In this document: piece by piece, positions 34,986-46,800 of the stretch | Layout of the letters: each line of letters opens with the position of its first letter | Numbering within the stretch: position 1 is the stretch's first letter | NCBI GenBank assembly: GCA_030549335.1 | Contig: CM060190.1 | Span: forward strand, 68,834,118 to 68,898,117 | DNA from: Pontederia crassipes | Taxonomy: Eukaryota > Streptophyta > Magnoliopsida > Commelinales > Pontederiaceae | Direction: 5' to 3' | DNA: 64,000 nucleotides | The notes under the pieces: model-generated | Databases searched by the model: none | What the model was told of the DNA's origin: nothing | The model's input: only the letters and a program-made list of their open reading frames with translations | Position numbers and translations under genes: made by a program

Positions 34986-36150
34986 GAACAAAAGAGAAAG
35001 GGCTTTCTGACGAGAGGGCGAGTTTTCACGGTCCATGAAACATTTGGGCTCAAAGTTTACGGTCCAAATGAGAAGAATAATATGATCAATTATGTAATTA
35101 ATTATTACTAATGTGTGAAAAAATGCAAATAGTGTCGCTTCTAAAATATTATTATCTTAATATAATTTTGGCATTTTGACCAACAAAATGTTGTTTTTTG
35201 ATGCCAAACAAGGCAAAATACGTGCTAATGCGAGCTGCAAAATTCATATTATTTTTGTTTATATTTTAATTCCCTAATGTTTGGATGCATTACCTATAAC
35301 TCTATCAACCGTTATCGATATAACTTTCCACCGTCCTGATCGTATCAGATGGTTATGATTCAATCGCGAGTGTAGTCGGCTCCCTCAACCAACGTCGTGC
35401 CATCCTCGCCGAAGCTTAATTATTTTTCACTTTTTGGCTCCAAAAATAATGCTTTGTTTTTTTTTGTCTTGTTCAGTTTATCATTTTATTAACTTGTCAA
35501 ATTAATTAATTTACAGCTGCGACAATTCAAAAAAGGGAAATGGAAAACTTATTTATTATTTATTAAAATAAATCGACTGGTGCGGCGGCATTGTAGGCCT
35601 TAATTGCACCCCCGTAGCTTTCCCCATAATTTTCGTTCATTTTCTTGTTGTAAAAATTCAAAGGAACAGAAAAAGTATTTGTAAAAAGCGAGAAAAACAT
35701 TTGTGAGAAAAAAAAACAAGAAAAAAAGTTATATTATATTTTTTTTATCGTCCGTCCATCCCAAAAGAGGGAGGGAAAAAACAGAACGTCCTGTGCAGAA
35801 GTTTCATGGCGCGCGGGCACGAATATTGACGCAGAGTTCGTCGTTCGCCGTCCTCCTCTGGCGTCTCCGTGAGAAAGAAGCCGCCTTTTCTTGTGTTCTC
35901 TATATTTGTTTGGTCTCATCGGCGTCGATCGAATTTTTTTTTAATTTTAAAGTTGTCACCTTTACGTATCTTCGAAAGGTGATGGCTCCGAATCCAAAAT
36001 TTTCCGAAGTTTGGATTTGCCTGGAGGAGTTCTTTTGGATCGAGATCAAATCTTCGCTGTAGATCGATGTGGCGCGATTCCTGAAGGTTTCAGAAGATTT
36101 CGCGTTTAATTGAGCTGCCGGGAAAGCTTTTGGGCTGGATTCGTAGGCTT
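34986..36150. promoter_or_regulatory. Shared divergent promoter region of uL18 and kinase genes
   Basis: The two genes start about 1.1 kb apart on opposite strands. The kinase side (about 35930-36150) looks like a transcribed leader with two short upstream open frames: 35982-36062 (26 codons, starting MAPNPKFSEV) and 36067-36084 (5 codons). No TATA box could be placed with confidence. Confidence 0.45.
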
Positions 36151-39100
36151 ATGGGCTGCATCTGCTCCAAAGGCATCAATCCCGACGAGGTCGACGGCGA
36201 ACCCCAGCGAACCAAGTCTCCAAAGCGCTTAGCGACGCTCTCGAGGAAGGACGATGTCGTCGCAGCCATCGCCGACGTTGCCATCGACGGTAGCCACGCG
36301 GGGACGCCGACGCTCCTGCAGAAGACGCAGGGCCACGCAACCGAGGAGACAGACAGGAAGTCGCAGGCTCTTGCCGCCGAAGCCGCAGAAAAGGTGAGAA
36401 GAGCCAATGTGGCGCACCAGAGACGGACAACCGTTAACGCGACGGCGCGCCGGGACGACGGAGGCCGGCGCAACGACGCAGCTGAAGCTTCTCAGGAAGT
36501 CGCCGACGTGCCCAAGGGGTTTTCTGGCGATCATACGGTGGCAGGATGGCCGGCATGGCTCACCAGCGTCGCCGGCGATGCCATAAAAGGATGGGAGCCG
36601 CGGAGGGCGAGTTCATTTGAGAAACTAAACAAGGTTTTGCTTCTAATTTCATCTTCTATGTTGCCCCTGTTTCATATCGATTTCAGCATCCATTCCCCGT
36701 AAAAGTTGCGGGATCCTTAGTCTGTCTCCACTTCGGTTGCCGTCAGATTTCTGCACTTGTAAAATTCATCTCATTTACAGATGACTTGCAAAATTCTGGC
36801 TTGCTTCATCACAAATAATTTCAGCAATAATTTTGGTCCTCCATTATGTAGATTGATTTTGCAGTTTGCGGGCTCTATTTTACAATTAGTATTCACATGT
36901 AAAGATTGCCCAAAAGTCCAAACGCATTAGTGGTTCACAATTTTGAATGCTTGGATTTTACAGATAGGGCAGGGAACTTACAGCAGTGTGTACAAAGCCA
37001 AAGATCTGGAAACTGGCAAAATTGTGGCGCTAAAGAAAGTGAGATTTGTCAATATGGATCCTGAAAGTGTCCGGTTCATGGTGAGAGAGATTCACATTCT
37101 AAGGAAACTTGATCATCCAAATGTGATAAAGCTCGAAGGGATAATCACCTCTCATATGTCGAACAACCTGTATCTTGTATTCCCCTACATGGATCACGAT
37201 CTCGCTGGACTTGCTGCAAGGCCTGGTGTCAAGTTCACTGAAGCACAGGTTTCTGCCTCTTTCTTTTCGCTCTGCATATATTCTTCTTTTGGACTTCTTT
37301 CCTGTTAAGAAAATTTTAGGATTCCTACATTTGTTATTGTAGGTGAAATGCTTTATGCGACAACTACTTGAAGGTCTTTCTCACTGCCACAACCATCGAG
37401 TTCTGCATCGAGATATTAAGGGATCAAATTTGTTGATTGACGAAAATGGAGTACTGAAAATAGCAGATTTTGGCCTGGCAACACTTTTTAATCATGATAA
37501 GAAACAGCAGTTGACAAGCCGTGTGGTGACTTTGTGGTATCGGCCTCCCGAGCTTTTGCTGGGTGCTACCGAGTATGGTGCTGCTGTTGATTTGTGGAGT
37601 TCTGGCTGCATTCTTGCAGAATTGCTTGCAGGGAAACCCATCATGCCTGGGAGAACTGAGGTATATAACCACTCCGACTCATAGTTCTCAGAGTATTAAA
37701 AATTAGATGAACAACACAACAACAACAACAACAACAACAAAGCCTTATCCCACTAGGTGGGGTCGGCTACATGGATCATACGACGCCATTCGTTGATCCA
37801 TGTTCATAGGATTCGACATGATTTTATGCTGGCTGTCGGGGCCTAACACAACCCTCCTCCTTTATCCGGGCTTGGGACCGGCTATAAAATATAGGCGGAG
37901 TTTAGATGAACAACACAATGAATAAAAAATCAAATCAGCTTTTCAAATTGAGAAATCACTGTAACCAAGCATAAGTAGTTGTTTCTATTTTCTTCATGAA
38001 ATCTCTGTATCAGCTTTTCCATGCAGTTGCAGTTAATGATACATGAACTCATATTAGTTTGTAAGTTCATGACTGCTGAGCTTAATGATCTGATATTTGG
38101 TGGCTAAACCATCTTTAGGTGGAGCAACTGCACAAGATTTTCAAGCTCTGTGGCTCGCCATCGGATGATTACTGGAAAAGATCAAAATTGCCACATGCAA
38201 CTATTTTCAAACCTGGACACCAGTACAAGCGCTGTGTGGCTGAGACATTTAAGGATTTCCCACCTTCAGCTTTAGCTCTCCTGGATTTTCTTCTTGCAAT
38301 AGATCCGCATAACCGTGGAACGTCAGTTTCAGCTCTCCATAGTGAAGTAAGTTCTACCACATCAACATGGTTGACAGTAGCATCATTCACCTGTTGTTTT
38401 GAAATGATTTGATCTGTCCTATGCAAGAATATGTTCATTACAGGAACATTGACATTAGTGTCTGGAGATAACTAGCATTTTATAATTAATGAAGCGCAGC
38501 TCCACCTAGAATTTTAGATGTGATTTTTTTTTTAAGAATCTACTTGAAATTTGAATTATCTTTCCATGTCTGGATGGTTCAGTTTTTTCAAACAATGCAA
38601 TTACTAATTCTATGTTTCTTGACATCTGAATGCAGTTCTTTACCACAAAGCCATTAGCTTGTGATCCTTCAAGTTTGCCCAAATACCCACCGAGTAAGGA
38701 GTATGATGCTAAACTTCGCGACGAAGAGAAGAGGAGGTATTTAACCTTGTTCTTTAGAGTGAATAATTACACAAGACCAAGTACTTTCCAAAACATGTTT
38801 TTGAGGAGAATTATATTTCTCCATCAAGGCTCCATTATATATGACAAGTATATTTGAATTGTTCAATCCATCTTACTTTTAATCATTCTGTTGTGTGGCA
38901 GGAAAAAAGCAGGTGTCTCTGGACAATCTGAATCAGTAAGGCCAGGAAGAAGAGAATCCAAAGTAACAGCTATGCCAGATGGCAATGTGAATCCACAGGT
39001 ATTTACTTATCAACGTTAACTTTTATTTCTAGACAAAATTGTATAATAGTAAAGTGGAAAATCCCCACAAGACCCCAAAAATGTCTAAATGTTCATCTTT

Positions 39101-40558
39101 TGTGTGCAAGGCTGGTTCATTTGTTTAATACTCTTCTGTTCTTTGTTTCCTTTTTGTTATATTTTGAGTGTGATAATCATAAGAAGGAAATGATGTTGTT
39201 AAAGCTTACAAGGAATTAAACCTGTAATAGTTGTATCAATCAGTGGGATCAGAAGAACTATGTTCTTGGACTGAAAACCCTAGGTACATGGTTCCTTTTC
39301 ATTCTTATCTTAGTATTTCCAGTTGCCATTAGCTTGAAGCTATGCATCACGGAAGACAACAGAATGATGAATGGCCTGATGGTACACTTCAATTTGCTGA
39401 TGAAGGCTCTCTCTCTCCAATCAGATGACATAGTTTTCTAACAGTAAACCGATTGTTTACAGTATTTGATCAGACCAAGTTGCAACATTCTTTTCTTCCA
39501 TTTCTAGTGAGAAAAAAATATGAAATATAATTGAATGGAATTCAAATCAAGCTATGAAAAATCAATAAAAAAAACTGCACAGCAGTTCAAAGGGCAAGAA
39601 TATAGCAGTATTTAGAGAAATTGTATTAGAAGATTTATTTTGCGATGCTATTTAATGTTGTTTCTGATCTTTTTGGAACATAGTGATCTTTGAAATTGCT
39701 GTTTTATCATTGTGTTGCAGAAGAAACAGCCACAAGCAAATTCCAGGGCTGCCAGAGAGAAATATAATGCACAAGTAGCACTTCCAATTGAACCACCAGA
39801 AGTGATGGGTCCAAATGACTTTGTTCATTCTGGCATTCACCCTAGTGCATTTGGGTCCTCATGGAACAAGAAAACAAATCGCTATGATGGCCGACCAGTA
39901 CCCGGTCGAACTTTTAGTTCTGTGAGGGTGGCCAATGGTGTAGAACTGAAGTCACAAAGATCATTTGGGCAAAACGATTATTTCATTAATGCTTCAGGTT
40001 CAGTGACTGGGAGAAACACAGTCAACTCCACGTACAACAATCTTGAAGTCGAGCCTTCTGATAAGCATGCTTTTGATGGGCCTTCCTCTACCCATAGGAA
40101 GGGCAGATTCCCAGGCACAGATTCCAGAACGGTAAGTTCCAATTCTGCTCTCCATCATCAGAAAAGCTAAAAGCAAGGAGGATTTGTTGATCCTACGTAC
40201 ATCACACTGTACACTCATAACAACAAGAAATAGACTAGGCATGTTTAAAAATTGTTTGACCATCATGTAGTAACATCCGCTGTAAGGATTGAGTATCCGT
40301 TCTGCAAACTAATCACTCACTGGCACAACTAAAATTCTGATTGCTTAGCTGGAGTTCTCAATTTCTGATATGCTCGCATGCTTGGATGAACAATGACAGG
40401 ACTACGGCACTAAAAGCAGCAGAATGCACCACTCTGGGCCATTGGTTGCCACGGGAGGAAACATTGAGGACATGCTGAAAGAACACGAGAGGCAGATCCA
40501 GGAGGCAGTACGCAAAGCTCGCCTAGATAAAGTGAAGAGCAAGAAGGACGCTCGATAA
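36151..40558 (+). CDS. CDK-like Ser/Thr protein kinase with N-myristoylation motif
   Basis: Eight exons join in frame: 36151-36633, 36964-37248, 37343-37660, 38119-38346, 38636-38736, 38902-38998, 39721-40131 and 40400-40558 (693 residues). It begins MGCICSKG, a classic N-myristoylation/palmitoylation site, so membrane attachment is likely. The kinase domain spans about residues 155-442: glycine loop IGQGTYSSVYKAK, ATP-binding Lys185 in IVALKKVRF, catalytic HRDIKGSNLL (Asp280), DFGLA (Asp298) and the CDK-type TLWYRPPELLLG. The αC helix has PESVRFMVREI in place of PSTAIRE. The long C-terminal tail ends with a charged helix (MLKEHERQIQEAVRKARLDK). It resembles the plant At1g54610 / IBS1 group, CDK-related kinases whose cyclin partners are unclear. 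Intron 3 contains a SINE. Two short upstream frames precede the start. Confidence 0.93.
37718..37901 (-). mobile_element. SINE copy in intron 3 of the kinase gene
   Basis: A roughly 184-base SINE on the minus strand. It has a (TTG)n tail (seen as CAA repeats at 37718-37740), the conserved 'gataaggctttg' 3' end and a B-box-like TGTCGAATCC (around 37810-37822). It is bounded by a 17-base target duplication, TTAGATGAACAACACAA (37703-37719 and 37902-37918); its last two bases overlap the tail. The 3' end resembles the widely distributed plant Au-type SINE tail. A truncated relative lies in the KH-gene intron at 26235-26331. Confidence 0.9.
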
Positions 40559-41385
40559 GGTTATGAAACTTTCGGTCACCTGGCAGAATGGTTTGGAACC
40601 AGCAAGTAGTTGGAATGAAGCATGACATGATGAAGTCTTTCCCAGTTTATATTTTCTACGGATTCGTCTGGGAGCAAAAGACGTTCATCTGTTTCAGTTG
40701 GCTCGGGAAAGGTTTCAGAGATATTTGGGCAGTGTTCGTGTACCCGTGCAGAGGAAGTTGGCACCTCTGATGGATTGGTCTGTACAAATTCATGTCAGCT
40801 TGCTGATATAGATTGAAGATATGTATCTACAAATTTCGCTGTATCACTTCACTTCATAGATTGATCCCTGATTCTGAGTCTTACACTTCATTATCAGTTC
40901 ATATCACCAACGTCCAAACTAATCTTGCTGGCTTTACTGAGACTGAAATTAGAGCTTGTACAATGTTCAACTTCACCGCGTAACATATAAGTTTGACAAA
41001 ACCAAGTGATGTGAAATCTAATTTTTAATATAGATGTTATCAAGTAAGTGTTTTGGCTAATGTAAAATAAATCTAATGGTACACGGTGAGCCTCGTTTAA
41101 AACTTTATATAGATGAGAAAGTAGACGAATTTTCAAAAGTTATGGCCAAAGAATGCTTCACCGTGTAACATCTGACTTCAACAATACAAGCGGCGTACAA
41201 TTAGATAAATTTATAATTAGGTGAAAAAAATTAGATAATTTTTTAAATAACGCAAAAAGTTCTTCACTGTGTATCATCCAAGTCTAACAATACAAAATCA
41301 GATATAATTTTATAATAGGTGGAAAAAAAATTAGATTAGTATTTCCCGACAAAATAGCCATAAAAATGAAACCCATGGTAGCAGT
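40559..41385. other. 3' flank of the kinase gene and spacer
   Basis: The first 300 bases should be the kinase 3' untranslated region. From 40960 to 41340 three degraded copies of 'ttcaccg(c/t)gtaacat', 'cttcaccgtgtaacatctgacttcaacaatacaa' and 'ttcactgtgtatcatccaagtctaacaatacaa' recur about 120-180 bases apart, a decayed tandem repeat. Confidence 0.45.
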
Positions 41386-41459
41386 TGGTCCCGGCGGGGC
41401 TCGAACCCGCGACCTTCGGCTCATAAGACCAACGCTCTAACCAACTGAGCTACGGGACC
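41386..41459 (-). tRNA. tRNA-Ile (anticodon UAU by structure)
   Basis: A 74-base cloverleaf on the minus strand: acceptor GGTCCCG/CGGGACC, discriminator A, D arm GCTCAGTTGGTTAGAGC, anticodon stem TTGGT/GCCGA and T arm GCGGGTTCGAGCCCCGC. The seven-base loop is CTTATGA, so positions 34-36 read UAU, which decodes Ile AUA. Its D arm matches that of plant tRNA-Ile. Position 37 is G, whereas tRNAs reading A-initial codons usually have A37. The plus strand shows CTCATAA here, which can be mistaken for a Met anticodon loop. No intron. Confidence 0.82.
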
Positions 41460-41731
41460 GTTGTTTATTTTCATTTTTAATATGAAAGATTACAAAGTGT
41501 TCTAATAATCGTCATCAAGAATCCCAGCAACTGCTTACAACTTACAGAGAACCTTGTACGCTTACAGATCTCCAGTAAGTAATAAAGGAAATGCTGATCC
41601 AGAATACAAATTTAGGTGCTGAAGGATAAAACAACTACGTTGCACATACAAGCAAAAACATAGTTTGCACATGACAAAGTTTTTAAGCCTGCTCATCACT
41701 GTCTAATAGTAGAAACAACACTGCAGAGCTG

Positions 41732-43884
41732 CTAGAACTGGAACATGTTGTTCTCCATGGTCAGTGGGAACAATGCGTTGTCCATCATTGCGCCTACATC
41801 AAAATGCCCAATTTGTTCTACTATCTGCACAGGAATAAGAAGAATCCGATCAGCATACCTACTAGTGAGTGTGACCATGCATTATTCTGACACTTTGCGC
41901 TCTATGGAAAAAAATAGCCTTTAGAAATGCTATTGATGTTTAAATGCATCCTGTATAAACTGTGAGATTGCTGAGTCATCTGAACCACGTCTAGGTACCT
42001 TTTCTTGAAGGACTTCATTGGCTGCCTTAAGCATGCCTTCCTGCAAAAAAATTGAAGACTCATCAAGCATCCCTTATCAGAAAATTTCCATCAATATAGC
42101 TTCATTAAGTCTGATGCGGCATTTATTCGTTTGGATTTGCACGTTCATAAATTGGTTGCCATGTTAAAAGCATGCATGCATGTACAAGGTGCTTGGAAGA
42201 AGAAAGAATGGAAGTATGTCAATGAATGCTAACCTTGTTTTTCAGTGTCTGAATCTCTTGGAACATGATCTGCATCTGTTGAGCAAGAGAGATCAGAGAT
42301 GTTAATTAATTGAGTTAACTCACAGCGTATAAAGAAAGTATCCTTACCTTTGTGGATCTTATGTTACCAATCCACACTTCAAGGTGCCTCTCCAGTGCTG
42401 CTAATTCATCAAGGGCCATGCATCCTATTTGCCCTCCTCCATATATGTACCTGATGTGTTTTATCCATATTAAAAGTATCTCATTTTAGTATGGAAGGTA
42501 CTTATAATGTTCTCCGAATTCTCTTTCCAGACATCTAATTTGCCTTTTTTGCCTAATATGTTAATTTATATGAGAGGCAGCAGATCAGTACAAAGTTGAA
42601 ATTTACCTTAAACCATTCTGCAGTAGGTTGATCTCTTGTTGCAGCATTGATATCTCTTGTTCCAATGCCTAAGCAGATGATTGAACTCCAAAATCATTGT
42701 GAAGTATGAGATATCAAATAATCATAAACATTGTATAAAACTTATAATCTAAAAGTTGATGCAGGGAGCTAATTACAATCAACCAGTCTGACTTTTGAGA
42801 ATGATTCAACGGTGAGAGTCTATATATTTATCCAAGTCTGTATATAGCTTTATATTATTTTCTTTTTAATCTCTTGTTTGAGTAGTTCATGAGAATCCCA
42901 CATTCTAGCTGTGTAGTAGAAATCATGGAAAGTCGATGCAAAATTTCAATAGCATTTTAACCATAAGCTATTTAATTCTGCATTATTTCATCATTGTTTT
43001 GGGGATTAGTATTTCCTTGTGTACATCTAAATAAGTATGGATATAAATTTTCAAAAGATTAATGGCTATTTCTAAGACTAACCATATGTATGGAACCTTT
43101 GCAAAAGGTCTAGGGTGTTAGGTAATTCTTTTCTAGGAACAGTAGTTAGCATAAAATAATAGATTAAATGATCAGTTTCATAACAATATCAGCACTATTA
43201 TTATAAGTGTGCCATTATTATTTATGCCAAGGAAAGATGTTGCAATGGACAAGACAAGACTACACAAAAAGGATACTTAACAAGATCAAGAAGGCAAATA
43301 TATGGGTGACAAGCAAATGTGTAGGTTGCAACAAAGTAATATATTTCCCATAATATGTCGTTTTATAAAATGTGATCTTAATAATTTTCTGAGAAATATT
43401 ACTTCTAATCAGCAAGTTGTGGAAACACAATGTTAAATGATCACCTGAGATTGATTGACTTCACCAGTGGTTTCATTCTCAGCTTCTGCAACGGCGGCCT
43501 TGTATCTCTCCATTAACCTCCTCATGTCTCTGATAGTGGAGAACAATCCAAAAACTATTAATATGCATCCCTTTCTTAAGCGAGGATGATTTATTGATCT
43601 TCTTACAAAACTTATGGATCGGATGAAGTGTTCTTCTCCATTTGCATAACAAGTTAACAACATATGACTAGCATATAATCGATGAATTTTTAGAATACAA
43701 ACCCATTGGTGGCCAGTTCGTAGAGCTTTCCATGATTGGAAAAGATGATGATACCAATATCAGCATCACACATCACTGAGAGCTCATTGGCCTTCTTAAG
43801 TAGTCCTGCACGGCGTTTGCAAAAGGTAACTTGTCGATGAACTGGGTTCTCGATACGCCTCAGCTGCACCTTCCCGCGAGCCAT
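41732..43884 (-). CDS. MADS-box transcription factor, AGL12 / OsMADS26-like (MIKC type)
   Basis: Seven exons join in frame: 43884-43703, 43529-43445, 42668-42607, 42450-42348, 42275-42234, 42040-41999 and 41824-41732 (202 residues). The MADS domain (1-60) begins [20 protein letters not shown] and contains [20 protein letters not shown]. The I region follows ([16 protein letters not shown]). The K domain (about 88-165) runs through [20 protein letters not shown] and [20 protein letters not shown]. The short C-terminus ends in [28 protein letters not shown] is characteristic of the AGL12/XAL1 clade, whose members are root-expressed regulators (cell proliferation and flowering time in Arabidopsis; stress responses for OsMADS26). 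It converges on the kinase gene, with a tRNA between them. Confidence 0.93.
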
Positions 43885-46800
43885 TGTTCTAATTGCTTCA
43901 CCCTGCAGACAACCTCCCACTAGTTTAGACTAGCTTCAAGGTTGTTGCACTGCCCTGAGCTCCTTCTTCCTCCTCCTTAAGTATGTGAAGTGATAGCTCC
44001 ATTGGATGAGGGTAGGGGGAGCATCATATAGTAGTAGTATAGTACTACTACAATGAAGCAGGAATAAATTGGTAGGCCATTCCTTACACATCACTTTATT
44101 TGCAATATATAGGATCCACTTCAGTGTAACCCCCTCCAGTGTCCTTTCCCTATGTTGCTGCCTAGAAGCCATGTCTATCTCTTTCGATTTGAGTAATTTA
44201 GTCCTTTCAATTTGACATTTGATTGCTAATTTATTCATGTGGTGAAGTGGTGCAACCAGTGGAACATGCTTGTTGTGGACTTTGGCTCCTTATGAGCTTT
44301 CCTCCAAGCTTGATGTACTATTTTGTTACAATTCAAAAGTCCTGTGATGATTATTCTCAAGTTACAGTTGAACAAAAATAAGACAAGGTCACAGTCGAGG
44401 AATCATTAGTAGAAAATATTTAATCTGCAGCCCTCAAAACTTTGGTTATATGGTTGTTTTCTTTCAGTGATGACCTTAAATATTCTCTTCATGTCCCCTT
44501 TGCCCTGATCGCTTAGAGGTGGCAATGAGGTAATAGATTACCATCTCAGGGAATCTCTCTCTCTCTCTCTCTTCATATCTAAAATTTTGCATGACCGGGG
44601 GTTGCCAAGTGTCATGTCACTCATGAGCATAGGGAGGCATCTCCTTGTGGTGTGCCAATCAGTTTCCTTTTAGTTTTGAACAACTAGATAAAATTCCATA
44701 AACAATTCAATAACTTTTTCTTTGTTAATTGCATGATAAGACATTTTATTTAGATTATTGACTAGCTAGAGTATATTGATTTTTCCTTGGTAGTTATCTC
44801 CAATTAGTGACACTAAGGAGATGTCATTCATACATTGGTTCTATCAGCCCTCTTTTTTTCTACAAATATGACATTATTCTTGTCTACACACTCTTTGCAG
44901 AAGTCAAAACTACTTCATGTTTGAAAATGTGTTCCATGGATCTATATTAGCAGCCAATTGACAAGAAAATTCTTGCAACCAATTCATTTAATGACTCTGT
45001 GGTTATGCATCCGTTGTTGAAAACGTGTTAAGAAAAGCTAATTTCCTAAAATTGTACTCTGAGAGGAACTTCGTTCTTGCTGTCTCTGTCCACCACTTTA
45101 CACAGAATGCACTGGTTTGGCCAGATGATCACAGAGCCCACCAACTGATGAAACTGTACTTCCTAGGTATCCTAGGAGTGAAAGTTTTGATCAACCTGAG
45201 AATCAGGATTTCATTGACATTAAAAACGAGTCTTCTCAATCAGGACCACAGATTGTGCTGGATCCATGATCACATTAGTTTTAAAGTTGATCTACATGGA
45301 CTTGAGAACATATCCTTCTTTTGCTTTTCTGGTAAGAAGGTAATATAATCGTTATTTGTCACCACTTTTTTATTTTGTGTCATTAAGTATACATGAGAAG
45401 AAGAGAAGAAAGAAGTGAAACATGTTAACCATACAGAAAGCTTGGTGCATGGCTGTTTTTTTAATTTCTGCTACTACTGAATTATTTTCTTAACCAGTTT
45501 ACCCTGAAGATCAAATAAAAAACGAATCAAGGATCATTTACAGTTATGATTTTTCCTTCTGACAGCTATAATGTGTACTTTCGAACAAAAAAAAAACTTT
45601 GCTTTTATGACCTGTGAAACAATTGTGTTCTTGAAATGTGATTTCAGTATCAAAGAATTCAGACGTGCTTTCAATCTTTCTGTTATAAGTGTCTTTCATT
45701 ATCTACAGTTCTGTGCCTCCTGTGATTGGCTGAGAATATAAACTCTGCCTACATGAGCACATCATCTAGACAAGTGTTGGGATATTTTTCAGCTGGGACC
45801 GCAGAACACACTTTAAAGTCTAAACAGGTCACTCACTCTTTAAAACACTCCTTTTCTTTTTTCTTCCGTTGGCCTCAAAAAGTTGCAACTTCTTAGATAG
45901 GTTTCATACTATTCCCGACATGTTATTTTCTTCTTAGAAGAGTACAAGGATGTGAGGATTTGTTTTATCATAAAACAACCAACACATGAGTGGCGACCAC
46001 ATGACAGATAAAGTGGAAAAAGGATGTGGCAGAAAATATAAGATATTGCTTATTCAAGGTGGACTGCATGAACTAAGAATGAATTCTACTATGCTCCAGT
46101 GCTGTGTTATCTTTTTGCACCATGGTTTAATGTTTCCTGAAGGAAAAGAGAAGATGCTGAGACGGCCAACTGCAGGCCGAAAGGGTCTTGTACTGATCAA
46201 AAGGATAAAGCAGAAGTTTTCCTTGCAGCATTATATTTTGTTTTCGGTAAATTCATTGCATGCCCAGAAAAAAAGAACATTTTTCTGGATGCTTTTGTCG
46301 ATGCTAGGATGTGAGATATATGTATCTTATTAAGATGAACTCATTGGATATAATATCTAGCTATAGAAAATTCTTCATCTGAGTCTGCATTGGATATTAT
46401 CATACATTTTCCCTTCATGATATGACTAATAAAGATGATCAGTAGTTTCAGAACTTTATAGTTGCTTTTTCAGATCCTGTCAGCATTATGTCCAGAACTC
46501 GATAACTTTCATTCTATGGTGCAATTATGTACTAATTGCAAAGCTTGTTATTGTGCCATGCCTTCATTTCTTCTGTTTCCTGTTCCTGTAATCTCTCTAT
46601 CAGAAGATGCCTCTAGACCTTGCATAATTCTTTAGCAGGTCAATCTAACAAGAAAGGAAAAGGAAACCTGATGTGACAACAAATGCATTCAACAAATGAA
46701 ATGGAGTCCATTATTGGTATTGTCTCAAGAGTTTCCTTACAGCCAAGTTTCAGACAAAGGCACATCTTAGTCAAGCTCCAGTGCAACAAATTTGGTCAAA

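Noticed and set aside
41386-41459. Initial reading as tRNA-Met(CAU)
   Set aside because: The CTCATAA word is on the plus strand, but the promoter boxes and cloverleaf are on the minus strand, where the loop is CTTATGA and the anticodon UAU.
45025-46333. Two plus-strand frames of 107 and 115 codons upstream of the MADS gene
   Set aside because: They are not linked by splice sites in a shared frame and show no domain or conserved pattern.
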